Part shown: in pieces, positions 26,601-33,500 of the stretch | Layout: every line of letters starts with the position of its first letter | Position numbering within the stretch: the stretch's first letter is position 1 | NCBI GenBank assembly: GCA_039566865.1 | Contig: CM076949.1 | Location: 21,552,501-21,616,500 of the forward strand | Length of the DNA: 64,000 nt | Direction of reading: 5' to 3' | Origin: Aurelia coerulea | Taxonomy: Eukaryota; Cnidaria; Scyphozoa; Semaeostomeae; Ulmaridae | Program-made: the position numbers and the translations under genes | The notes under the pieces: generated by a model | The model's input: the letters and a program-made list of their open reading frames with translations, nothing else | Database searches by the model: none | Told to the model about the DNA's origin: nothing

Positions 26601-27148
26601 TTACATGGAATGCACCCTGGCCATAACTCTGGAGATTATAATGCTGCACACCGTAAACTTTCCTCCCTCGTAAAAATTCCCAAAAACTGTGTGTCGTACT
26701 GACTGTAGAGTAGTAGAGTTTAACAAAACGTTTGCCGCTTTAAAAACTTGACCTTTAATGTTGGCACACCTAATCTATATTATACTTCTATACTCTAATA
26801 TATAGGTGGTATAGTTTCAGGAGGGGGTGAAGGAAAAAAGTTGCAAAGCCAAAGGCAGCAAGGTCCCAATTTGCTGACAAAAAGGGTCCTTCTCAGGTTT
26901 GAAACTAAATAACAATAATGCATACAACGTGGCCAACTTTGCTGAAACACCCCCTGCCTCTGCATCCCCCTTTTTGTTTAGCCTTTGGGCCTAACCGTAG
27001 GCCTAAATAAACAGTCTAGCCTAGCCTCTCTACTAGTCTAGGGTTTGCAGTATCTTCTTCCGTTTATAGAGAGCTTCCTTACCAAACACTTGATGTTAGA
27101 ATGTAGTCCATATTCTTGCATACATTTCATTTGCTCAATCAGACCCAT
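4509..27148 (-). CDS. ANAPC7: Anaphase-promoting complex subunit 7 (APC7)
   Basis: APC7 is a TPR-repeat scaffold subunit of the anaphase-promoting complex/cyclosome, the ubiquitin ligase that drives mitotic exit. Coding exons in order: 27083-27148, 26098-26232, 24948-25019, 24028-24111, 22930-23012, 22361-22393, 21310-21429, 20423-20475, 20112-20146, 19509-19601, 17971-18059, 16233-16347, 15288-15333, 14539-14634, 12507-12607, 11701-11745, 10356-10468, 8217-8333, 6947-7079, 5425-5466, 4509-4610. Every junction is GT..AG and all phases agree, giving 590 codons plus stop; the human protein is about the same size (about 600 residues). Collinear landmarks include YGLHSNIKCL, KQRTPKVNMALAKLY, CYKEVLR, SGDKVNAVNCYK, LDPSCLQGMDIY, EPWVAMAQYC, VQALLLK, HYREAIRLAP, IGTNARTLT and AKTMLEKALTSNP. 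The first ATG is about 35 residues inside the human start and follows an in-frame stop, so a 5' exon could be missing. The last exon is the least certain: it lies in a MITE-like repeat and lacks the usual C-terminal tryptophans, although the acidic tail before it is typical. Confidence 0.95.
4967..5390. repeat. Tandem repeat, about 120-bp units, 3-4 copies
   Basis: Units contain 'ccgtacgaatattcatcc', 'gcttagtttcaaattagta', 'ggtaggtggac', 'aaattagcacggatag' and 'ctcgtgtaaacgggaaga' in the same order. The block lies in the intron between ANAPC7 exons 20 and 21. The motif 'ccgtacgaat' appears in both orientations within a unit, so each unit can fold. Confidence 0.85.
5608..6192. mobile_element. 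MITE family A, full copy 1 (9-bp TSD)
   Basis: A 585-bp foldback element beginning AACAAGGGCAG and ending with its complement CTGCCCTTGTT. It is flanked by the 9-bp direct repeat AATACGAAG (5599-5607 and 6193-6201). The arms are inverted copies over most of their length. A 9-bp target duplication is typical of Mutator-like elements. No coding capacity; it lies in the intron between ANAPC7 exons 19 and 20. Confidence 0.92.
6486..6909. mobile_element. MITE family A, diverged copy lacking left end
   Basis: The right half matches family A ('tttgttttgaattattggttgagagaatttcc' region, 'tttgtctgcagtcac', ending 'ctgtccttgtt'). The centre is a variant shared with the copy at 19709 ('actcggctcctgaatcaaa', 'gccgagcag'). 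The left terminal repeat is missing. It ends 38 bp from ANAPC7 exon 19. Confidence 0.75.
7722..8066. repeat. Dispersed repeat, partner of 18119-18454
   Basis: Phrases such as 'ctcttcaaatttc', 'ttttgaagcata', 'aaaagca..gat.attacc' and 'ttggtca.aaatg' occur in the same order here and at 18119-18454. Both copies lie in ANAPC7 introns. Neither shows terminal repeats or coding sequence, so the element type is unknown. Confidence 0.55.
8580..9170 (+). pseudogene. Decayed non-LTR retrotransposon 3' end
   Basis: The plus-strand translation near 8590-8730 contains 'DGIEDTEHFLLQCHAYDDQR', the Cys/His-spaced C-terminal segment of LINE reverse transcriptases. Stops follow, so it is dead. The downstream sequence near 9085 ('cgctcccaatggtatcgtc') recurs at 39630 and looks like the 3' UTR of the same LINE family. 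It lies in the intron between ANAPC7 exons 17 and 18. Confidence 0.75.
9550..10342. mobile_element. TA-flanked MITE with 102-bp tandem expansion in one arm
   Basis: The left end 'ccgggtgtccc' preceded by TA pairs with the right end 'ggaacacctgg' followed by TA, which suggests a Tc1/mariner-like MITE. The left arm ('cagatttggtttga', 'gatgtgaatttagctttaat') is single-copy. In the right arm its complement is repeated three times with a 102-bp period ('gctaaattcacatcgctgga' at 10081, 10183 and 10285). The right end stops about 14 bp short of ANAPC7 exon 17, next to its GTGAGT donor. Confidence 0.8.
10507..10880. repeat. Family E foldback fragment
   Basis: Contains the family-E phrases seen at 16373 and 18913: 'ggtttaaaatctttaa', 'gaatggcttcaaagaaattt', 'atgacgccatatcctcaaatga'. 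It looks like a diverged, incomplete copy next to ANAPC7 exon 17. Non-coding. Confidence 0.5.
11042..11084. repeat. Short perfect stem-loop
   Basis: 'aaatagcttagatg' and 'catctaagctattt' are exact complements separated by about 15 bp. It could fold in RNA or be the relic of a small foldback. It lies in the intron between ANAPC7 exons 16 and 17. Confidence 0.6.
11955..12212 (-). pseudogene. LINE reverse transcriptase C-terminal remnant
   Basis: An 85-codon frame contains 'LAPRYLGELFTKC', 'RNLRSAETKLQMPLLRKST' and 'SSYHGAKSWNELSKE'. This is the conserved order of the LINE C-terminal region ('..RY..SLF', '..LR......P..R', '..F...G...WN.LP'). No RT catalytic core is nearby, so it is a severely truncated copy in an ANAPC7 intron. 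Confidence 0.75.
12222..12412. repeat. Two-copy tandem duplication, about 97 bp
   Basis: 'gtcagcgat.ctg.ttctt', 'tacggccag.caagat' or 'gacggccagcaaagatc' and 'atagcagaagcatc' each occur twice in order, about 97 bp apart. Non-coding and intronic. Confidence 0.65.
12653..12845. repeat. 9-bp minisatellite (TCAAGTAGT)n
   Basis: About 20 head-to-tail copies of a 9-bp unit 'tcaagtagt', with a block of 'ccaagtagc' variants in the middle. It lies in the intron 5' of ANAPC7 exon 15. Confidence 0.95.
13021..13289. repeat. Inverted repeat with about 30-bp arms
   Basis: 'tcttaaaggcattgagtcc' followed by 'tataaata' is mirrored at 13261-13289 by 'tatttatgcggactcaatgc' and 'ctttaaga'. The interior is not clearly palindromic. 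It is probably a decayed MITE in an ANAPC7 intron. Confidence 0.6.
13556..13760. repeat. Family E foldback fragment
   Basis: Carries 'aaaacttaaaaccatcgta' and 'atttgatgacgtcatatcctcaaatga', shared with the family-E copies at 16373 and 18913. Incomplete and non-coding. Confidence 0.5.
14160..14288 (+). repeat. tRNA-derived SINE with B box
   Basis: 'GGTTCGATCCC' matches the pol III internal B box of tRNA genes. It is followed by 'aggtagagcc', 'cacttgagcgtcatg', 'ggactcgat' and 'ggcgctaaaaa', the body also found at 1-117. No full tRNA cloverleaf can be formed and the A box is weak, so this is a SINE and not a tRNA gene. Confidence 0.65.
15484..16082. mobile_element. MITE family A, full copy 2 (9-bp TSD)
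   Basis: A 599-bp foldback with ends AACAAGGACAG and CTGTCCTTGTT, flanked by the 9-bp direct repeat GATTCACCT (15475-15483 and 16083-16091). Both arms carry the family phrases ('gacaaaggaaattctctca', 'gcattccagaa', 'gggcatttaatt'). It lies between ANAPC7 exons 12 and 13. Confidence 0.93.
16373..16985. mobile_element. Foldback MITE, family E
   Basis: The left arm contains 'gtgtaaaatcctgctacatt', 'aaatctgccatggaa' and 'ggctatgacgtcatcaa'; the right arm is its diverged complement ('aaggcagacttacagcaaag', 'gatgtagcagaatttt', 'aaagatttgacag', 'gagccctat'). About 610 bp and non-coding. It lies between ANAPC7 exons 11 and 12. Confidence 0.7.
17474..17897. mobile_element. Long foldback, about 210-bp arms
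   Basis: The whole 424-bp unit is an inverted repeat centred near 17685. Outer ends 'tcaatccaccttttcaagat' and its complement match exactly, and inner segments such as 'ataagggctttgaccgtgaa' also match. The loop is only a few bases. No coding capacity and no clear TSD. Confidence 0.88.
18119..18454. repeat. Dispersed repeat, partner of 7722-8066
   Basis: Shares an ordered set of phrases with 7722-8066 (see that entry). It begins about 60 bp upstream (minus-strand sense) of ANAPC7 exon 11 and is followed immediately by the 18455 transposon. Confidence 0.55.
18455..18813. mobile_element. TIR element with 7-bp direct repeats
   Basis: The ends CAAGGGCGCCTACC and GGTAGGCGCCCTTG are exact inverted repeats that extend with few mismatches over about 45 bp ('ttgtaggaagtgtgtttat'). 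Both sides carry CTTTAAG. The 359-bp unit has no ORF of note. The exact TSD length is ambiguous because the TIR and TSD share bases. Confidence 0.85.
18913..19445. mobile_element. Foldback MITE, family E
   Basis: The left arm 'catagggctcaaatctttc', 'ggtgtaaaattct' and 'caaaatggcggcgatt' is mirrored by the right arm 'gacttttacaccgacc' and 'aaagatttgagacctatg'. Each end carries 'acccgg'. The interior includes 'tttgatgacgtcac'. It lies between ANAPC7 exons 10 and 11. Confidence 0.7.
19709..20062. mobile_element. MITE family A variant, right part missing
   Basis: Begins 'aacaaggacagattttgta' as in family A and shares the first third. It then has the variant centre 'gccgagcagcacaaggcattc', also seen in the 6486 copy. 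The sequence ends abruptly after 'aaacaaaatca' without the right terminal repeat. Confidence 0.75.
20588..20635. repeat. (CAT)n microsatellite
   Basis: About 15 consecutive CAT units, with one 'cac' interruption near the end. Intronic to ANAPC7, upstream (minus sense) of exon 8. Confidence 0.98.
20850..21232. mobile_element. MITE rich in 'ggggggctta' motifs
   Basis: Ends 'tactgtaaaagctc' and 'gagcttttacggta' form an inverted repeat. The inner flanks repeat 'gagaggggggctta' several times on each side. It is about 380 bp, non-coding, and lies between ANAPC7 exons 7 and 8. Confidence 0.75.
22159..22237. repeat. 79-bp block identical to 25132-25210
   Basis: Starts 'gttccaactgaaaggctcc' and ends 'ttctttgggaatatttg'. 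I compared the two copies base by base and found no difference. The flanks do not match. It lies in the intron between ANAPC7 exons 6 and 7. On the minus strand an open frame runs through it (e.g. 'IPKELEIDQRSADLLTLQRS'). Confidence 0.85.
24292..24709. mobile_element. hAT-type MITE (8-bp TSD)
   Basis: TIRs CCCAGGGGGGTAC and GTACCTCCCCTGGG, followed by 'tttcaatacgggggg' and its complement, are flanked by the 8-bp direct repeat ATGGTGCT (24284-24291 and 24710-24717). The interior repeats 'gaccccaaatatt' in direct orientation at least four times. An 8-bp TSD is typical of hAT elements. It lies in the intron between ANAPC7 exons 3 and 4. Confidence 0.88.
25132..25210. repeat. 79-bp block identical to 22159-22237
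   Basis: Second copy of the perfect 79-bp repeat, same orientation, in the intron between ANAPC7 exons 2 and 3, about 3 kb away. Confidence 0.85.
25720..25990. repeat. Region of small 'gggcaac/gggaaac' inverted repeats
   Basis: 'gttgccctattgggcaac', 'aaatgggcaac', 'gtgggaaacggtttccca' and 'attgggaaaaaatttccc' are small palindromes clustered here. It is probably part of a decayed foldback; the boundaries are unclear. Confidence 0.4.
26322..26620. mobile_element. hAT-like MITE in ANAPC7 intron 1
   Basis: Ends CCAGGGTGCATTCC and GGAATGCACCCTGG are exact 14-bp inverted repeats. The 'CAGGG' start is typical of hAT termini. 'ggcgtag' lies near both ends. I could not find a clean 8-bp TSD. Confidence 0.7.
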
Positions 27149-27523
27149 CTTGATACGCTCTCTTTTCTTTTTGTATACGAGAAGACTGAACAACTTTTAC
27201 CGCGTTAAATTTTCTGTTGCCTTTTTTGTGCCTTTCTGCAATAGCAACAACAGCAACACTTGCCTTCGCAGTGACTACCCCCATTTAGGCCTCCAAAGCT
27301 CGCGCACTCTTTGGTTTATCTGTTCTCCTTTTTAGTGGAGTTTTATAGAGTACCACGCTGTAAAAAAACCAGCAAATGGAAAATTTTCGGAATATGGGTA
27401 TGCAAAACTTTACTTTGGTATTCCATTGTGGTTATTCGTTTGCACTTCCTGGAACAACAGCAGCAGCATCATCCTTCGCAGCGACCACTAAGCGACCACC
27501 CTTTCCACATTTAGGCCCTAAAG
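27149..27523. promoter_or_regulatory. Divergent ANAPC7/PTRH2 promoter region
   Basis: Only 375 bp separate the inferred ANAPC7 start codon (minus strand) from the PTRH2 start codon (plus strand), so the two genes probably share a bidirectional promoter. No TATA box stands out. An imperfect local duplication is visible: 'caacaacagcaacacttgcc', 'ttcgcagtgac' and 'catttaggcc' near 27242-27293 resemble 'gaacaacagcagcagcatc', 'ttcgcagcgac' and 'catttaggccc' near 27451-27518. Promoter activity is inferred from position only. Confidence 0.6.
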
Positions 27524-30500
27524 ATGGCTGACGTGTTTACAACTATCTTCCTTGGAATCAGCATTGGATTTTGCTTTGGGGTCATTCTTTCAAGTAAGAA
27601 ATGGAGAAGAAAGCTGAAGATTGACAAGTTATTCAATAATGGCAAGTACGCAGATGAAAATGAAGTCAAAGAGAAGGAGAAAAGCTCTGATACTGAGGAT
27701 GAAATGGAGGAGGTGAGGTACTGAAAGGAAATAATGATTTGAAAGAATGAATTTAATCAAACTAAGGCGTGCATTTTTGTGTGTATGGAGCCAGTAGCCT
27801 ATGCTATGCTTTTTTTGGCCTTGGCATACTTTTTTCGGCAGATTTTCCATAAACATGGGCGGGGTTTCCCCAAAATTGGCAAGGAATACTAGTTAATAAT
27901 TGGCAGTTTTCCACCAAAATTCGTCATAAAAGTGGGTACTAAGACAAGTTATGGTAATAGACTGGTTGGCAGATCCCTGTCCATCCACAATTCATGCACC
28001 TCCCTGGATTCCTGTGATATAAAAAGATCACCAACTGTCAGTATCTTTCGAGCAAGGACAGATTTTGTAAAACAATAGCATGAGATGATTTGTCGGCACC
28101 TAAATTCAAAGCGATTGGATTAGCGACTGCAGATAAAGGAAATTCTCCCAACCATAAATTCAAAACAAACAAAGCCGCAAAAGTTTCTGTGAAGCCCAGG
28201 TCGCTAGCGCGCTTGTTATGCATTCCAGAAAGTGTTTTCAAGAGAAAATATGAGCATCTACCGAAAGAAGAAGAATGAATCTAAACATCTATCTCGGGCA
28301 TTTTATTTGTTTGGTTCAGAAGCTGAGCAGTAAGTGTTTTAATTACAACCAAAATAATAAGAGATTTGAATCACCTCCCAATCGGCTTTTGAACCAAATA
28401 AATTAAATGCCCGTGGCAGATAATAATAATAATAATAATAATATCATGCCATCCGGGATTTAGCAGAGGCAAAAATAGTTTTTAGCCGTTTTGCAAATCC
28501 TTGGAGGGTCATTGGATGGATGTTTTTCTCAGTAGTTCTTGGCTCCAACAACATGAGAGTAGGGCTGCCAGTCCCAGGGGTTTTGATTGGAGACGGAAAA
28601 GGAGGGAAGGAGGAATTGAAAATTGAATGGAGATCCACTTTAGAGACGGGGTTTTTTATAGTTGATATCTTAGTCGTATTGTATGATGTTGTTGCCTTTA
28701 TATTTCACTTTGTTGTCTCCATTGTTATTTAAAGTAAAACAAGTTTTTGTAAACCGTATTGTAATGCAAATTAAATATTTATGTATTTATACTTGCTCGG
28801 CTGTCCCAGTTTTAGTAACTGACGAAGATTTTATAATCGAAACGTTTTTATTTAAACAGTTGTGTTTCTACATTTTTTTTCTGTTTATTCTGGATGTGGA
28901 TAATAATAATAATAATAATACCTTATTTAATGTTAGTTTTACGATAGTGTGAGCACTAATATACACTAACATGAAGCAATTTTAGAGATTGCATTATGGA
29001 ACTTATTGACTGCAAGCGTTGCAGGCGCATTGATTGTTGAAAAACCAATCTTTTATGAGAATTTTGAATTGATATGCATTTTTGGATGACTTTATTTCAT
29101 TTGGAAGAGAATTCCAAACCTTTGGACCCAAAAAGCTAATCGATTTTATGCCATAGTTTGTACTTTTGACTTTAGGAACAACTAGAATGTCATTTTTTCG
29201 AAGATTATAGCTGGTTGATTTTGGGAGAAAATAATCTTTCATAAATGCTGGATTTAAGTTGTGCAAAGTTTTGTAAATTTCAAGTGCCAATAGCCTAATA
29301 GAATGAATATGAATTGTAGTAGATTCGGCCTTGATTAGGAGATTACTATATGATGAAGCATAATCTGAGAGTGCTAATCGTAGGGCCCTCTCGTTGACTT
29401 TCTCGATTTTCTTTTGGCTTGAATTACTGCAAAATAACCAGATAAGGGGACAGTAATTGAAGTGACAAAGAATGAAAGAATTCACGATTACTTGTCTCTC
29501 TTTGTTACCCATGAATCTAGCTAGTCTTTTGATTGCGTTTAGCTGCATGGCAGCTTTTTTACAGATATTATCGATATGTGAGTCAAATTTTAGTTGTTGG
29601 TCAATTTGAATTCCAAGTAGAGTTACTTCATTACTCACGTTTATTTTGAAATTATTGTTTATTTGAAATTCTTTAATTTGGTTATCATTTTTGCCAACAA
29701 TCATTGACTGAAATTTAGATGGGTTGGCTGTCATATGATTTGACTTGAACCAGTTAATGCATTTATTGGTGTTAAGTTGCACTAGTCTATAGAGATCATC
29801 AGCATTCTCAGCAGAAATCGAAATTGTGTTATCATCTGCGAAATTACATAGGGAACCCTCCTGGATGAACAGAAAGATATCATTAATAAAGAGGTTGAAG
29901 AGCAATGGTCCAAGTATTGAACCTTGAGGTACTCCTTGACTAAGTGGCCCCCATGAACTAAAGTACCCATTTACCTTCACCATTTGTTTTCTGTTTGTGA
30001 GATAGCTTTTCAATAATTTGACTGAATTTATACCAACTCCATAAGCATCCAATTTGGCAATTAGTAGATTTATGGGGAGGCTGTCAAAGGCTTTGGATAA
30101 ATCCATGAGTACAGCTGCAATGAGTTTGTCAGCTTCCAGACTAGTTTTCCATTCTTCTATTAATCTTATTAAAGCATGCTGGGATGAAAAATGTTTTCTG
30201 TAGGCACATAAGAAATTGGAGAAGTTCCTGTTGAGAAATGGAGATAGTTGGAGTTCTATTGCCTTTTCAAAGACTTTAGAGAGAGCTGTTAGAACACTAA
30301 TTGGTCGATAATTTTCTTTGTTGAAAGGATCTTTCTTTTTGTACACAGGAGAAACAACTGCCATTTTCATCAAACTGGGAAATGTTCCTTGAACGATGCA
30401 TTTGTTTAAAATATTTACCAAAGGCCCTGAAATGATGTCCACTGAGAGCTTTAAGAATTTAGCACTTATCATATCATGGCCACAAGCTTTTTTGTGGTCA

Positions 30501-33500
30501 AGATTTAGGATAATTTCTTTTAACCTTTCTTTAGTAATAGGTTGGAATTCAAAAGGCATCTTGTGTTTCAAGTTGTTTTTTATACCGATTATGCTGGTAT
30601 GTTTATCAAACATCTTAATGATTTGGTGCAGAGATGGATTGGAATCCTCTTTTGTGTTGATTTGATCTGTGTTCTGGCCAACACTGATGAAGTATTTGTT
30701 CATGATTTCAGCAATGTTTTTTGGGTCAGTGATTAGCGAATCATTCTCTGACAGACAGATGTCTGAATCACCATGATTTTTCCCAAACAAGTATGGTTTT
30801 ATCTTTTTCCAAAATAATTTTGAGTCTAAAGTACCATTTTGACAAATTTTTCTGAAGTAATCTGATTTAAATCTTTGTCTTAAATTAGCACAATGATTTC
30901 TTTGCTTTTTGTATTTTTCAAAGTTGCTTTGTGTACTGTTTTTGTTGTATTTGTTCTTGAGTTTTGTTCTAAGTTTAATTGCTTTCCGGTGCACAGTTGA
31001 TAGAGGTTTGTTGTTTGCCCTGACTAACCTCTTTTTCAGAGGAGCATGTGAATTAACAACAGAGCAGAAGATCTTTTCAAAGACCTTAAAGGAGTCCTCA
31101 GCACTATTTGAGTTATCACAAAGTTGGAAAGGTGCTTGTTGCAGATGCTGGAGGAAGGAGTCTTCACTAAAATTTTTGAAATCTCTATAATATATAAATT
31201 TAGCATGATGCTTTGGGAGATGGGATTTCCAGGCAGTTAAAATCATTTTGTGATAATCACTTATGCTAGTTTCAATTGCTTTACTGTGTTTAAATTGAGT
31301 TTTATGATTAGTAAGAATAGCATCAATTGATGATGGAGTACAATTTGGTTTAAAGCAGGTGGGTTCTTTTATGAGGTTTGAAAGGCCCAAAGTGCTACAA
31401 ATAGTTTTTAGATGTAAGTTATCTGGTGTAAGATTTAGGTCACCAATTATGATAAAATTTTCATAGTTTAAACTAGCTTCATCAATAATTTTGATAAGAG
31501 AATTTTGAAAATATTCATTGCTTGAATTGGGTGGGTTATAAGTAGCAACAAGAAACCATTTTTGTTTTTTTAAATTTATCTCAAGGCAAATATTTTCTAT
31601 TTGGCTATCCTCCAAGTTGTTACTTCTTTTACTTTTGATTGAATTTTTTACATAGACAAGCAGACCGCCACCATGGGCATTTCGATCCTCACGGTAGGGT
31701 GTTTTATAGCCCGGTATTTGAAACTTGAAACAGAGGGTAAAGGTCAATGGTTCATTCAGCACGTGGACAAAAACTGTCCTGGGAGTACCACAAGGTTCAG
31801 TCTTGGGACCCCTTTTGTTTAACATATACCTGAATGACCTATTCATGTTCTTGGAGGAAACCAAAATCTGTAACTATGCAGACGATACAACAATTTATGC
31901 GTGTGGTCCTAGGATTGAAACTGTCATTGCGCATTTAGAACATGATGCCCTTAAAATAACTGAGTGGTTTCCAAACAATTGTATGAAGCTAAATGAAGAC
32001 AAATGCCATTTAATGATTTTTGGTGCGAAGGGAGATAATGAAATAACCATCAAAATAGGCGAGGCCTGTGTGAAAGAAAGTAGACAGGAAACTCTTCTCG
32101 GTATAACCTTTGATCGATCACTATCTTTCAAAGGACATGTGAAGACCCTATGTAGAAAGGCCGGCCAGAAACTCCATGCTCTTGCCCGTATATCCTGCTA
32201 CATGGACACTGACAAATTGCAGCAGCTAATTAGAGCATTTGTGTTATCGCACTTTAGCTACTGTCCACTCGTTTGGATGTTTTATGACAGAACTTTAAAC
32301 CATAGAATAAATCATGTTCACGAAAGGGCACTGCGCATTGCGTACAAGGATCACGGAAGTGATTTTGGTTCTCTCCTGGAACAGAGCAATTCGGTGCCCA
32401 TCCATGTAAGAAACCTACAGTTGCTTATGACGGAAATTTTTAAAACAAAGTCTGATCTAAATCCACCTTTCATGAAGGATATTTTTATGGAGAGAGGTAT
32501 TAGCTGCAATCTACGGCATGGCAATGACGCTCAAATTCCAAAGGTGCGAACCACGTCCTTTGGAGTTGAGACCATAGCCTACCTTGGAAATAAACTTTGG
32601 CAGTTTTTACCGCACGAAATAAAACGATCAAGCACCCTTCCTATTTTCAAAAAACGAATTAGATGTTGGAATGGCGAAAAATGCAACTGTAGGCTCTGCA
32701 AAACATACATTCCAAGAGTTGGGTTTCTAACATGATAAACATTTCTTGGGCCTTCTCGCGAGGATGGGGGCGGTGCACTGCTTCCCGGTGGGATGGGGGA
32801 TGTGCTGTGCGGGATGTGAGGTCCCCTTCACGATGCAGGCACTGGGCTGCGGTTGAACTGGGGAATTGCTCCCTAGCGGCGACCGCAGCTTAGGATATGC
32901 GTGTGGGGGTTCCCTCGCGCGGTGTGTCCGCCGTCTCTCTGGGAGGTGGGCGTCGCTCCGTACCTCGTAGGGAAGGCATGCTTTTATCTTGTATATAATC
33001 CACTAAATGTTTTTATTGATTAGCTTTAGGAATTAATTTGTAAATTTTGTAAATTTTTGTAAAGTAGGCCTAAATTAGCTGTAATTTAGCTATTCTTTTT
33101 ATTTTACTTAGCCTACATTAAATAAATTATTGATGATGATGATGATGATGAAACTGACTTGAAGGAAATGTGTTATCAATCTTTGTTTCACTTATGACTA
33201 CAATCAGGGGCGCACATTCAAATTTTGTTTGGGGGGGTGTCAACATGCTCTGGACCGACTAAATTTTTTCGGACCGACTGAACGTATAGCAAGCAGCGGT
33301 GTGGCCAGGGTAAATTAAATGGAGGTATTGAAACGAGGGGGTCCCCAGGAAAATATTCGGGGCTACGCCCTTTATTTTGGCTTAGAATGCATCTCCCAAT
33401 ATCATGCTTGCCTTTAGCGACAAGGAAACCTTGACCGTTTAGTGACAATTATGCTATAAAGCATCGCACGAGGAAAATTTTTGAAGACAGATCCTTTACT

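Noticed and set aside
27311..27514. 67-codon ORF just upstream of PTRH2
   Set aside because: It lies in the inferred promoter and local duplication, and is not conserved-looking.
28819..28844. Hammerhead-ribozyme-like core ('ctgacga' ... 'gaaacg')
   Set aside because: The core consensus is present, but stem II pairs only with an extra bulged base and I could not form a convincing stem I.
31734..31864. N-terminal 40 codons of the long minus-strand LINE ORF
   Set aside because: They are the complement of the plus-strand LINE's RT domain, so they are chance read-through and not part of the protein.
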